Part shown: piece by piece, positions 49,622 to 58,634 of the stretch
Layout of the letters: the number at the start of each line of letters is the position of its first letter
Position numbering within the stretch: the stretch's first letter is position 1
NCBI RefSeq assembly: GCF_038419845.1
Contig: NZ_JBCAQT010000002.1
Span: 124,001 to 188,000 of the forward strand
DNA length: 64,000 nucleotides
Source of the DNA: Marinimicrobium sp038419845
GTDB taxonomy: Bacteria; Pseudomonadota; Gammaproteobacteria; Pseudomonadales; Cellvibrionaceae
Direction of reading: 5' to 3'
Notes under the pieces: generated by a model
What the model saw: only the letters and a program-made list of their open reading frames with translations
What the model was told of the DNA's origin: nothing
The model's database searches: none
Program-made: the position numbers and the translations under genes

Positions 49622-49864
49622 ATGATTACCGACTTTGCCCAGAAAGTATTCCAGGAACTGGACCGGAAACTGCCCGGTGTGCGCGATATGCTGCCCAAAA
49701 AAGAAATGCAGGCCGCCCTGCAGTCCGCCCTGAGTCGCATGGATCTGGTGACGCGCGAAGAGTTTGATACCCAGGCGGCCGTGTTGCAGCGTACCCGCGA
49801 GCGCCTGGAGAAGCTGGAGCAGCAGCTCGCGGAGTTGGAAAAAAAGACGCGCAACCCCAGTTGA
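49622..49864 (+). CDS. ubiK: Ubiquinone biosynthesis accessory factor UbiK
   Basis: 80 residues: MITDFAQKVFQELDRKLPG, an amphipathic first helix, and a C-terminal coiled coil RTRERLEKLEQQLAELEKKT, the BMFP/YqiC family now called UbiK. Supports ubiquinone synthesis enzymes UbiJ and others. Followed by a REP-type repeat and comM, a common arrangement. Confidence 0.93.
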   Translation: MITDFAQKVFQELDRKLPGVRDMLPKKEMQAALQSALSRMDLVTREEFDTQAAVLQRTRERLEKLEQQLAELEKKTRNPS

Positions 49865-49870
49865 GCGAAT

Positions 49871-49966
49871 GGCGGATGCGCTTGACGCTCCGAAGCGTCG
49901 GACCGATCCGCCCTACGGATACCTCGGAGCTAATCGTAGGGCGGATAAGCCTAAGGCGCATCCGCC
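49871..49966. repeat. REP-type inverted repeat, copy 1
   Basis: GGCGGATGCGC at the left and GCGCATCCGCC at the right, with ATCCGCCCTACG and CGTAGGGCGGATAAGC inside, giving nested stems over 96 bases. A close relative lies at 51616-51696; the pair flanks comM. Confidence 0.85.
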
Positions 49967-50062
49967 AAAACGGAACCGGGTTCCTTTTTTGGCGGCACCC
50001 TCTTGCGGTATAGTCCCGCCTATTCAAAACGCTAATTTCTCCACAAAAGCAAAGGATTGCCC

Positions 50063-51568
50063 ATGTCGCTCGCCGTTGTCTATTCACGCGCAAAGCTCGG
50101 GGTACAGGCCCCGCTGGTCACGGTCGAAGTCCACCTCTCCAACGGACTGCCCGCCCTGAACATGGTCGGGCTGCCGGAAACCGCCGTGAAGGAAAGCAAG
50201 GATCGGGTGCGCAGTGCCATTCTCAACAGCCACCTGGAATTCCCCGCCCGACGCATTACCGTCAACCTCGCCCCCGCCGACCTGCCCAAAGAGGGCGGCC
50301 GTTTTGATCTGCCCATCGCGCTGGGGATTCTCGCCGCCTCCGGACAGATTCCCGAAGACAGTGTGTCCCGGGGCGAATTTCTGGGTGAACTGGCCCTCTC
50401 GGGGGACTTGCGTCCGGTCACCGGCGCCCTGCCCGCCGCGCTTGCCGCCGGCGATGCCGACCGGCAATTGGTGATAGCCGCTGACAACGCGGAAGAAGCC
50501 GCGCTGTGCGATACCACCGCCGTTTTCTCAGCCAAAAACCTCTTGTCGGTGTGCGCCCATCTGCACCAGCGGGAAACCCTGCCCCAGGCCGAAGGCCCTC
50601 TCGATACCACCGAGGAGCCCGGCGTGGACTTCGACCTGAGCGACGTCAAGGGCCAGGTTCAGGCCAAACGCGCCCTGGAAGTGGCCGCCAGCGGTGGCCA
50701 CAACCTGTTGATGGTGGGCCCGCCGGGCACCGGCAAGACCATGCTCGCCACCCGCCTGCCCGGCATCCTGCCGCCACTGGAGAACCGCGAGCGCCTGGAT
50801 GTGGCCGCGGTCTATTCGGTGGCGCCCGGGGCCGGCACCCACGGCAATCGGGTGCGGCCCTTTCGCTCGCCCCACCATACGGCCTCGGCCATTGCCCTGG
50901 TGGGCGGCGGCTCCAACCCGCGCCCCGGAGAAATCTCACTGGCGCACAGTGGCGTGCTGTTTCTGGACGAACTGCCGGAGTTTCACCGCCACGTATTGGA
51001 GGTGCTGCGCGAGCCGCTGGAAAGTGGTGAGGTGCGGATCTCCCGGGCCAAAGCCCAGGCGGTCTATCCGGCCCGTTTTCAGTTGGTGGCGGCCATGAAC
51101 CCCTGTCCCTGCGGTTACCACGGCGCCGCCGAGGGCGACTGCACCTGCACCCCGGATCAGATCCGCCGCTACCGAGACAAGATCTCGGGCCCCCTGCTGG
51201 ACCGGATCGATATGCACGTTCCGGTGCGGCTGTTGAAGCGCGGTGAGCTGCAGGGCAAACGGGAGGGCGAGCGCAGTGACCAGGTTCGCACCCGGGTGAT
51301 TGAAGCGCGCCAACGCCAGCTTGAGCGTCAGGGCAAGGCCAACCATCAATTGAGCGTGCCGGAACTGGAGCGGGTCTGTGCGCTGAGTGCGGCCAACCGG
51401 AGCCTGTTGGAGGATGCGATCGAAAAGCTCGGCCTCTCCAGCCGCGCTTATCACCGGGTGTTGAAGGTGGCCCGGACGTTGGCGGATATGGCGGGGAAAA
51501 CGGAGTTGGAGACGGCGCATATTACCGAGGCGTTGGGGTATCGGACGTTGGATCGAAGGGCGCGGTGA
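50063..51568 (+). CDS. comM: ComM/YifB-family Mg-chelatase-like AAA ATPase
   Basis: 501 residues from the ATG at 50063. Lon-like N-terminal domain (about 1-170), then an AAA+ core with Walker A GPPGTGKTMLATRLPG near 220, Walker B LFLDELPEF, and MNPCPCGYHG, the Cys-containing insertion of the MgsA/YifB group. C-terminal helical domain SSRAYHRVLKVARTLADM. ComM acts as a branch-migration helicase in natural transformation. Its presence fits a competent organism that could take up integron cassettes, though no other competence gene is in view. Confidence 0.95.
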   Translation: MSLAVVYSRAKLGVQAPLVTVEVHLSNGLPALNMVGLPETAVKESKDRVRSAILNSHLEFPARRITVNLAPADLPKEGGRFDLPIALGILAASGQIPEDSVSRGEFLGELALSGDLRPVTGALPAALAAGDADRQLVIAADNAEEAALCDTTAVFSAKNLLSVCAHLHQRETLPQAEGPLDTTEEPGVDFDLSDVKGQVQAKRALEVAASGGHNLLMVGPPGTGKTMLATRLPGILPPLENRERLDVAAVYSVAPGAGTHGNRVRPFRSPHHTASAIALVGGGSNPRPGEISLAHSGVLFLDELPEFHRHVLEVLREPLESGEVRISRAKAQAVYPARFQLVAAMNPCPCGYHGAAEGDCTCTPDQIRRYRDKISGPLLDRIDMHVPVRLLKRGELQGKREGERSDQVRTRVIEARQRQLERQGKANHQLSVPELERVCALSAANRSLLEDAIEKLGLSSRAYHRVLKVARTLADMAGKTELETAHITEALGYRTLDRRAR

Positions 51569-51615
51569 GGTTGGGAGATTTTGGAACGTTGGGAGGGTGC
51601 GGAGCCTTGGGGAAC

Positions 51616-51696
51616 GGCGGATGCGCTTGACGCTTATCCGCCCTACGCAACCTGCCGTGGTACTCGTAGGGCGGATAAGCCTAAGGCGCATCCGCC
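51616..51696. repeat. REP-type inverted repeat, copy 2
   Basis: GGCGGATGCGC...TTATCCGCCCTACG and CGTAGGGCGGATAAGC...GCGCATCCGCC. Shorter by 15 bases than the copy at 49871-49966 but with identical arms. It lies between comM and the convergent lactonase gene. Confidence 0.88.
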
Positions 51697-51698
51697 AA

Positions 51699-52589
51699 TT
51701 ACCCTCGATAAAAATCGACAGGCAGACCTTTCACATCGGTCTGATAAATCAACAGATTCCCCGCTTCCGGCTCCTGAGCCAACTGCGCCTTGGATAAATT
51801 CTCCCGCGCGGTGGTAACGAAGAGCCAGGACAGATCCGGCCCGCCAAAGGCCACACAGGTGGGCTGGCTGACCGGCACATCGAGCTCCAACAGCACTTCG
51901 CCGTCGGGCGAATAACACACCACCTGTCCGCCGCCGAACTGAGCGTTCCAGACGTTGCCCTCGGCATCGACGCAGGCACCATCCGGGCCCACACCTTCGG
52001 GTGTGCGCGCAAATACCCGGCGGTTGCTGAAGCTGCCGCTGTGGGGGTCAAAGTCGTAGGCGTAGTAGCAGTGGCGGGCGGAATCCGAGAGGTAGGCGGT
52101 GCGCCCGTCCGGGCTCCAGCAGAGCCCGTTAGTGATGCCGAGCCCGCTCAACTGGCACGCCGCCTGCTGTGTGTCGCTCCAGCAGTAGAGCGCACCGGCC
52201 GGATCGCTCGCCAGAGGGTCACCGTGCTCCACCATGGAACCGGCCCAGAAGCGCCCCTGACGATCCACCTTGCCGTCGTTGAAGCGGTTGCTGTGCAGAT
52301 CCGCCTCGGGCTGGGCCAGCCAGTGGCATTCGCCGGTCTGGGGATGGTAGAGCGCAAAGCCCAGATCGAACGCCGCAATCAGTTGCTCACTGCCCTCGAT
52401 AAAGCCAAAGGTGGCCAGGCGCTCGGGCGTGTCCCAGGTCTCCAGCGCTTCAGTGGCCGGATGGTAGCGGAACAGCCGGCGCGCCTGAATATCGGTCCAC
52501 CAAGCGGCCTGCTGGTCGGGGTGCCAGAGCACCCCTTCGCCCAGAAGGTTGCCCACCGGCAGACTGGCCAGGCGCTCCATCACGGGCAT
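51699..52589 (-). CDS. SMP-30/gluconolactonase-family sugar lactonase
   Basis: 296 residues, six-bladed beta-propeller. LGEGVLWHPDQQAAWWTDIQARRLFRY, NRFNDGKVDRQGRFWAGSM, ITNGLCWSPDGRTAYLSDS and DGACVDAEGNVW are the canonical metal-site motifs (Glu, Asn, Asp). Opens an aldonolactone to the aldonic acid, the step before the dehydratase encoded nearby. Starts four bases after the symporter gene. Confidence 0.93.
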   Translation of the reverse strand: MPVMERLASLPVGNLLGEGVLWHPDQQAAWWTDIQARRLFRYHPATEALETWDTPERLATFGFIEGSEQLIAAFDLGFALYHPQTGECHWLAQPEADLHSNRFNDGKVDRQGRFWAGSMVEHGDPLASDPAGALYCWSDTQQAACQLSGLGITNGLCWSPDGRTAYLSDSARHCYYAYDFDPHSGSFSNRRVFARTPEGVGPDGACVDAEGNVWNAQFGGGQVVCYSPDGEVLLELDVPVSQPTCVAFGGPDLSWLFVTTARENLSKAQLAQEPEAGNLLIYQTDVKGLPVDFYRG

Positions 52590-52592
52590 GGA

Positions 52593-54167
52593 TTACCACC
52601 AGACCGTGTAGAGCACGATCAGGATCAGCACCACACCCAGGCTCAGAATATTGAAGCTTTTGGAGGTGTGGAAGTCGATGTCATCCAGGTGGATGGCATT
52701 GGGCTGCTCGCGGGTGCCGGCCAGAAGTGTGACAATCACCGAGAGCGCGATACACAGCAGGAAGACCACGCCGACCCGATCGATGAACGGGAATTCGGGG
52801 AAGAGCCAGTAGCACAGCGCCGAGAGTATGACCGAGGCGATGGCCGCGACCAGAGCCGACAGCGCCGTGGCGCGCTTCCAGAAGAAGCCCAGCAGAAAGA
52901 TGGAGACAATGCCCGGGGTAAAGAAGCCGGTGAAGTTCTGAATGAACTGGAACGCCTGGGGGAAGTTACCCAGCAGCGGCCGGGCAACGATCACCGCGAT
53001 CAACATGGCCAGACAGGCGACGGTACGGCCCACCACGACCTTGCGGTGCTCGGTGGCCTCGGTGTTGATCATTTTGCTGTAGATGTCCATGGTGAAAATG
53101 GTGGAGATACTGTTCACCATCGAGCCCAGCGAGGAGGCAATGGCCGCCACCAGGGCGGCAAAGGTGATCCCCAGCAGCCCCTGGGGTACCAGCTTCATCA
53201 TTTCCGGATAGGCCTGGTCGGGATGGGCCAGGTCGGGCTTGAGCATGGCCGCCGCCATACCGGGGAGCACCACAATCAGCGGCATCAGCAGTTTGAGATA
53301 GGCGGCAAAGGCGATGCCCTTCTGCGCCTCGGCCAGACTCTTGGCGGCCAGCGTGCGCTGGGTGATGTACTGGTTGAAGCCCCAGTAGGAGAAGTTCATG
53401 ATCCAGAGGCCGCCGACCAGCACCGAAATGCCCGGCAGGCTGATGTAATGTTCGTTGCTCGGGTCCAGGATCATGTCGAACTTGTGCGGAACGTCCGCCA
53501 GCATGATGGAAAAGCCCTGAAAAGCGCCGGCCTGCCCGGCGTTCTCGGCGATCTGATCCAGCGCCAGGTAGGACACCAACAGGCCGCCCACAATCAGCAG
53601 CACCACCTGAATGATATCGGTCAACGCGACCGCCTTGAGGCCACCGTAAATGGAGTAGCCGATGGAGAACACCGCCAGGAAGACCAGCCCGTAGATCAGA
53701 TCCAGCCCGGTGATGGCATTGATGGCCAGCGAGCCCAGCCAGAGAATCGCGGTCAGGTTGACGAAGGTGTACAGCGCCAGCCAGAAAATGGCCATGACCG
53801 TACGCACCCGGTGGTCATAGCGCTGCTCCAGAAACTGGGGCATGGTGCTGATGCCCTTTTTGAGAAAGATCGGCAGAAAGTATTTACCGATGATCAGCAG
53901 GGTAACGGCGGCCATCCATTCGTAGGAGGCGATCCCCAGACCGATGGCAAAGCCCGAGCCGGACATGCCGATAATCTGCTCGGCCGAGATATTGGCGGCA
54001 ATCAGCGAGGCGCCGATGGCCCACCAGGGCAGGGATTTGCTGGCCAGAAAGTAATCGGTGGAGTTTTTCTCGTGCCCGGCCTTTTCCCGGGAAACCCACC
54101 AGGCAATGCCGACAAGCAGCACGCAGTAGATCGCGAACGTCGTAATATCAAGCGGTGACAAACTCAT
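52593..54167 (-). CDS. Sodium:solute symporter (SSS family, sugar type)
   Basis: 524 residues with about 14 membrane helices. SLPWWAIGASLIAANISAEQIIGMSG is the SSS signature start; NFSYWGFNQYITQRTLAAKS and IASSLGSMVNSISTIFTMDIY are sugar-symporter (SGLT/vSGLT-like) motifs. Imports a sugar with Na+, likely the substrate of the adjacent oxidative pathway. ATG preceded by GGAGAGC. A 250-base gap separates it from the SDR gene upstream. Confidence 0.93.
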   Translation of the reverse strand: MSLSPLDITTFAIYCVLLVGIAWWVSREKAGHEKNSTDYFLASKSLPWWAIGASLIAANISAEQIIGMSGSGFAIGLGIASYEWMAAVTLLIIGKYFLPIFLKKGISTMPQFLEQRYDHRVRTVMAIFWLALYTFVNLTAILWLGSLAINAITGLDLIYGLVFLAVFSIGYSIYGGLKAVALTDIIQVVLLIVGGLLVSYLALDQIAENAGQAGAFQGFSIMLADVPHKFDMILDPSNEHYISLPGISVLVGGLWIMNFSYWGFNQYITQRTLAAKSLAEAQKGIAFAAYLKLLMPLIVVLPGMAAAMLKPDLAHPDQAYPEMMKLVPQGLLGITFAALVAAIASSLGSMVNSISTIFTMDIYSKMINTEATEHRKVVVGRTVACLAMLIAVIVARPLLGNFPQAFQFIQNFTGFFTPGIVSIFLLGFFWKRATALSALVAAIASVILSALCYWLFPEFPFIDRVGVVFLLCIALSVIVTLLAGTREQPNAIHLDDIDFHTSKSFNILSLGVVLILIVLYTVWW

Positions 54168-54418
54168 TCTTGGTGCTCTCCATTTATAAGATTATTATCC
54201 GGCGGGTGCCAGGTTGGACGCCCCGATTGTTGTTGAGTGGGGTCGCCGAGCTGTGATTGCCGATACGACACGGAATCCGCCGGAGTTTTGCGCGGGACTA
54301 TTATGCGCATAAATGGGTATGACTGCGAGTCCCGATGTAGGGCCACCGGGGCTGAAAAAGTGGCAATCGGGAGAGAAAAGTGGGACCCGGGATGTCAGGG
54401 TGAGCGGTTATGCCTCGG

Positions 54419-55186
54419 CTACAGACGTCCGCCGTCAATGACGAACTTCTGGCCGGTGATCATGCGCGCATCTTCGGAGGCCAGGAACAGGGTCAGGTTG
54501 GCCACATCTTCGGGCACAATCCGCTCTTTGAGGCAGACCTGGTCCATCCACCAGGCCTCGGCCTCGGGAGTGAGCCACTTGTTGAGCTGACGTTCGGTGA
54601 TCACCCAGCCGGGCACGATGGCGTTGACCCGGATTTTGTCGGTGCCAAAATCCCGCGCCAGGGATTTGGTGAGCCCCAGCAGAGCCGCCTTGGCCGTGTT
54701 GTAGCTGGGCAGCTTGCTCGGGCCAAAGAGGGCATTGATGGAACTGAAGTTGATGATCACCCCACCGCCCTGGCGGGCCATGAACGGCTGCACCGTCTGG
54801 GCGGCAAAAAAAGCCGGGTGCAGGTTGACCGCCAGGCTGTTGTACCAGGCCTGTTCGGACAGATAGCGGGGGTCATAGCGCTGGTCGTTGGCGACGTTGT
54901 TGATCAGCACGGTGAAGTCACCGCAGGTATCGGCCAGCGTGCGAATAGCGAGCCTCAGGGCGTCGATGCGGGTCACATCGCAGGCCCGGAACTCCACCTG
55001 GGCGCCGAAGCGCTCCCGGACATCGGCGGCCAACTGGTTACCGGCCTCTTCGTTGATATCCACAAACCCGATGATGCTTCCCTGGGCGGCGAAGGCTTCC
55101 ACCAGACAGGCGCCGATACCGGTCGCACCGCCGGTGATGAAAATCGAGCGTTGTTTGAGGCTCGCATAGCGGGTGTATTCTGTCAT
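54419..55186 (-). CDS. SDR-family oxidoreductase (sugar dehydrogenase-like)
   Basis: 255 residues from the ATG at 55186, one base after the dehydratase stop; a longer start at 55219 would overlap that gene. TGGATGIGACLVEAFAAQG is the NAD(P)-binding loop, NNVAN the second motif, and Ser-Tyr-Lys in INFSSINALFGPSKLPSYNTAKA the catalytic triad. Oxidises an aldose, or a later keto-intermediate, in the sugar-acid pathway. Confidence 0.92.
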   Translation of the reverse strand: MTEYTRYASLKQRSIFITGGATGIGACLVEAFAAQGSIIGFVDINEEAGNQLAADVRERFGAQVEFRACDVTRIDALRLAIRTLADTCGDFTVLINNVANDQRYDPRYLSEQAWYNSLAVNLHPAFFAAQTVQPFMARQGGGVIINFSSINALFGPSKLPSYNTAKAALLGLTKSLARDFGTDKIRVNAIVPGWVITERQLNKWLTPEAEAWWMDQVCLKERIVPEDVANLTLFLASEDARMITGQKFVIDGGRL

Positions 55187-55187
55187 T

Positions 55188-56942
55188 TTAATGTGATTCC
55201 CGATCCACCTGGTCACCACTGGCGCCCCGCAGAAAATCCAGGTCTACCCCCTGATCGGCCTGCAGGACCGTGTCAATGTAGAGTTTAGCGTAGCCGCGCT
55301 GGTAGGCCGGCGCCAGCTGGCGTGCCTGCCACTGCTCAAGCCGACGGGCGAGCTCCTGCTCGCTGATATCCAATTGTAAAGTACGCTGGCGGCCGTTGAA
55401 TTCGATCACGTCACCGTCCTGGACCACCGCCAAGGGTCCGCCGGCACTGGACTCCGGGGCGACATGCAGGATCACCGAGCCGAAGGCGGTGCCGCTCATC
55501 CGGGCATCGGAGATGCGCAACATGTCGCGCACGCCGCGTTCCAACAGCTTTTTCGGCAACGCCATATTGCCCACTTCGGGCATCCCCGGATAGCCCTTCG
55601 GCCCGCAGCCTTTGAGCACCAGCACGGAGTTTTCATCCACCTCCAGCGCCGGGTCGTCCACCCGGGCTTTGTAATCCTCGATATCTTCAAACACCACTGC
55701 CCGGCCGGAGTGTTCCAGCAGCTCGGGGCTGGCGGCACTGGGCTTGATGATAGCCCCGCGCGGACAGAGGTTGCCTTTCAATACCCAGACGCCCGAATGC
55801 TCGCTGACCGGATGACTCAACGGGCGGATGACCTCGTCATTATAACAAGCCGCCTTGTCGATCTGCTCCCCCAGGGTGGCCCCGGAAACCGTGGGCGCCT
55901 CGAGCGTCAGACGGTGAGCAATGCGCTTCATTACCGCCGGCAGGCCCCCGGCGTAATGGAAATCTTCCATCAGAAAACGCCCGGAGGGCATCAGATCCAC
56001 CAGCAGGGGAATGTCCCGGCTGAGCCGATCAAAGTCCTCCAGCGTCAGATCCACCCCCACACGCCCGGCAATGGCCAGCAGGTGCACCACCGCATTGGTG
56101 GAGCCGCCGATGGCGGCATTGACGACAATGGCGTTCTCCAGCGCCGCCCGGGTGAGAATGTCCGAGGGGCGGATGTCTTCTTTGACCAGCTCGACAATGC
56201 GCCGGCCCGTCAGATGCGCCAGCGCCTGACGCCGGGCATCCACCGCCGGCAACGTCCCGTTCCAGGGCAGGCTCATGCCCATGGCTTCGGTCAGGCTGGA
56301 GACGGTGGAGGCGGTGCCCATGGTGTTGCACACGCCCCGGCTGCGGGACATGCCGCTCTCGGAGGCGATGAAATCATCGATGCTCATCTGCCCGGCGCGC
56401 ACCGCTTCGGAGAACTTCCACACATCCGTGCCCGAGCCGATGTCCCGCCCCTGATATTTGCCATTGAGCATGGGCCCGGCGGAGACCACCATGGCCGGCA
56501 GATTGACGCTGGCGGCGCCCATGAGCTGAGCGGGCGTGGTTTTGTCGCAGCCGCCGAGCAGCACCACCCCGTCGATGGGGTTGCCGCGGATGGACTCTTC
56601 CACTTCCATCGCCAGCAGGTTGCGAAACAGCATGGCGGTCGGGCGCATTTGGGTTTCGCCCAGGCTCATGGCCGGAAACTCCAGCGGCAGGCCGCCGGCT
56701 TCCCAGACGCCGCGTTTGACGTAGTCGGCCAGCTCGCGCAGGTTGCCGTTGCAGGGCGTCAGCTCGGACCAGGTGTTGCACAGGCCGATCACCGGACGGC
56801 CGTCAAAGGCGTGGTCGGGCAGGCCCTGATTTTTCATCCAGGAGCGATGAATAAAACCGTCTCTATCGAGTTTTCCATAACTCCGGGTGCTGCGCCGGGG
56901 CGAGTCGGGTGGGGCCCCCCGGGGAGGCTTGGAATCAGACAT
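55188..56942 (-). CDS. IlvD/Edd-family sugar-acid dehydratase
   Basis: 584 residues. Fe-S and active-site motifs: CNTWSELTPCNGN, GGCDKTTPAQLMG and SRGVCNTMGTAST. The Gly-rich VLKGCGPKGYPGMPEVGNM near the C-terminus is of the IlvD/Edd family; length and neighbours favour a sugar-acid (for example arabinonate, xylonate or galactonate) dehydratase over the valine-pathway enzyme. Converts aldonate to 2-keto-3-deoxyaldonate. No aldolase or kinase is in the window, so the pathway must be finished elsewhere. Confidence 0.92.
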   Translation of the reverse strand: MSDSKPPRGAPPDSPRRSTRSYGKLDRDGFIHRSWMKNQGLPDHAFDGRPVIGLCNTWSELTPCNGNLRELADYVKRGVWEAGGLPLEFPAMSLGETQMRPTAMLFRNLLAMEVEESIRGNPIDGVVLLGGCDKTTPAQLMGAASVNLPAMVVSAGPMLNGKYQGRDIGSGTDVWKFSEAVRAGQMSIDDFIASESGMSRSRGVCNTMGTASTVSSLTEAMGMSLPWNGTLPAVDARRQALAHLTGRRIVELVKEDIRPSDILTRAALENAIVVNAAIGGSTNAVVHLLAIAGRVGVDLTLEDFDRLSRDIPLLVDLMPSGRFLMEDFHYAGGLPAVMKRIAHRLTLEAPTVSGATLGEQIDKAACYNDEVIRPLSHPVSEHSGVWVLKGNLCPRGAIIKPSAASPELLEHSGRAVVFEDIEDYKARVDDPALEVDENSVLVLKGCGPKGYPGMPEVGNMALPKKLLERGVRDMLRISDARMSGTAFGSVILHVAPESSAGGPLAVVQDGDVIEFNGRQRTLQLDISEQELARRLEQWQARQLAPAYQRGYAKLYIDTVLQADQGVDLDFLRGASGDQVDRESH

Positions 56943-56980
56943 AGATTGGGCTCTTGGTCACTCGTTCGGCCATTCGGGCG

Positions 56981-57709
56981 TTAAGGGGTGCGGCGCATTT
57001 CCAGGGAGGAGTTGATCAGGCTCAACGCCTCGTCCAGCAGGTCACACATGGTCTTGTTGGCCCGCTCACTGTCACCGGCGGCAATGGCCTCGTACACGGC
57101 CCGGTGGTCGCTCTCGCTGGCCACTTCCACCCCTTTGAGCTGGTTGGTGGAGGCGATGCTCACGCGCAGCGCCGTCTGAATGAAGCTGCGCAGCTGGATA
57201 AAAAACCGGTTCTCGCTCGCCAGCAGGATGGCGGTGTGAAAGGCGATATCCGCCTCCAGGGGGTCGTCATTGCCCCGCTCGGCCGCGTCCATCCGGGCCA
57301 GCGCCTGCTCAATGCCGGCGATGGCCTCCCGGTTCTGTTTGCGCGCCGCCAGCAGGGCCGCCTCGGGCTCGATACCATGGCGCAGTTCGGTAAATTCGCG
57401 CAACAGGTCCAGTGAGGGGCGACTGCTCAGGGTCCACTCGAGCACGTCTTCATCAAACATGTTCCAGCGGTTGTTGGGCTGCACCCGGATACCCTGACGT
57501 GGCCGCGACGATATCAGGCCCTTGGCGGTAAGCATCTTGACCGCCTCGCGAATCACGCTGCGGCTGATGTCGAACTGCTCGCACAATTCCGCCTCGGTGG
57601 GCAGAGGCTCATTCACGCCATACTGGCCCCGCACAATGGCGGCACCCAATTGATAGGTTACCTGATGGGTGAGGTTGCGGCCGCCCTCAAATCTGCTCAT
57701 GGCTGACAT
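56981..57709 (-). CDS. GntR-family regulator, FadR subfamily (FCD)
   Basis: 242 residues. Winged-helix start MSRFEGGRNLTHQVTYQLGAAIVRGQYGVNEPLPTEAEL...FDISRSVIREAVKMLTAKGLI; FCD effector domain with ALLAARKQNREAIAGIE, DIAFHTAILLAS and SDHRAVYEAI, whose Asp and His bind metal. Likely controls the dehydratase-SDR and symporter-lactonase genes downstream. First in the minus-strand order and 38 bases before the dehydratase. Confidence 0.93.
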   Translation of the reverse strand: MSAMSRFEGGRNLTHQVTYQLGAAIVRGQYGVNEPLPTEAELCEQFDISRSVIREAVKMLTAKGLISSRPRQGIRVQPNNRWNMFDEDVLEWTLSSRPSLDLLREFTELRHGIEPEAALLAARKQNREAIAGIEQALARMDAAERGNDDPLEADIAFHTAILLASENRFFIQLRSFIQTALRVSIASTNQLKGVEVASESDHRAVYEAIAAGDSERANKTMCDLLDEALSLINSSLEMRRTP

Positions 57710-57763
57710 TGCCTTGTTGCGCTGACGATTATGCGATTTATCATACCGTAAATGGGGCGCGGA

Positions 57764-58600
57764 TTATGCCCCTTTTTTGGCACTCAATTTACGGCGCAGC
57801 TCGGTAATCACCGGGATCACCTCGGGCCTGATCTGCCGCCAGAGGTAAAAGGATTCGGCCGCCTGCCCCACCAACATGCCCAGTCCATCGGCGCGCTTTT
57901 CCGCGCCGTGGGCCTCGGCCCACTGCAAAAACACGGTCGGCTCGGCGCCGTACATCAGATCGTAGCAACAGGCGCCGGGGGCCAGCAGTGACTCCGGCAG
58001 CGGTGGCAGGTCGCCCCCGAGACTGGCCGAGGTGCCATTGATCACCAGATCAAACTGCTGTCCTTCGAGCGATTCGAACCCCGCCGGGGTAATCGCCCCC
58101 AGATCGGCAAAGCCCTTGGCCAGCTGTTCGGCCTTGTGCAGGGTCCGGTTGGCGATGGTGAGCGAGGCCGGTTTCTGCTCCATCAGCGGTGGCAGTATGC
58201 CGCGCACCGCGCCGCCGGCACCGAGTATCAGCACCCGTTTACCGGCCAGCTCCCAGCCCAGATTGTGCATGTCATTGACCATGCCGATGCCGTCGGTGTT
58301 GTCGCCCAGCACGGTGCCATCGGGCTCCAGCGCCAGGGTATTGACCGCACCGGCCCGGCGCGCACGGGGAGTCAGGCGCGCCGCGTAGCGATAGGCGTCG
58401 AGCTTGAACGGCACGGTCACATTGAGCCCTTTGCCCCCCTGGGCGAAGAAGGTCTCCGCCGCCGGTTCGAATTCGCCCTCGGGCACCTGCTGTTTGGTGT
58501 AGGCGATCGGTTCGCCGGTCTGCTCCGCGAAGTGGCGGTGAATATAGGGAGATTTGCTGTGGTTTATGGGGTTGCCGAACACGGCATAGGTGTCTGTCAT
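57764..58600 (-). CDS. aroE: Shikimate dehydrogenase AroE
   Basis: 278 residues. FGNPINHSKSPYIHRHFAEQTG binds shikimate, NVTVPFKLDAY has the catalytic Lys, GDNTDGIGMVNDM the Asp, and LILGAGGAVRGILPPL binds NADP. Reduces 3-dehydroshikimate to shikimate in aromatic synthesis. 34 bases after hemF; the hemF-aroE pair is common in this group. Confidence 0.96.
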   Translation of the reverse strand: MTDTYAVFGNPINHSKSPYIHRHFAEQTGEPIAYTKQQVPEGEFEPAAETFFAQGGKGLNVTVPFKLDAYRYAARLTPRARRAGAVNTLALEPDGTVLGDNTDGIGMVNDMHNLGWELAGKRVLILGAGGAVRGILPPLMEQKPASLTIANRTLHKAEQLAKGFADLGAITPAGFESLEGQQFDLVINGTSASLGGDLPPLPESLLAPGACCYDLMYGAEPTVFLQWAEAHGAEKRADGLGMLVGQAAESFYLWRQIRPEVIPVITELRRKLSAKKGA

Positions 58601-58634
58601 AACATCGATCCAACTATTATTATTCGATCCGGCC

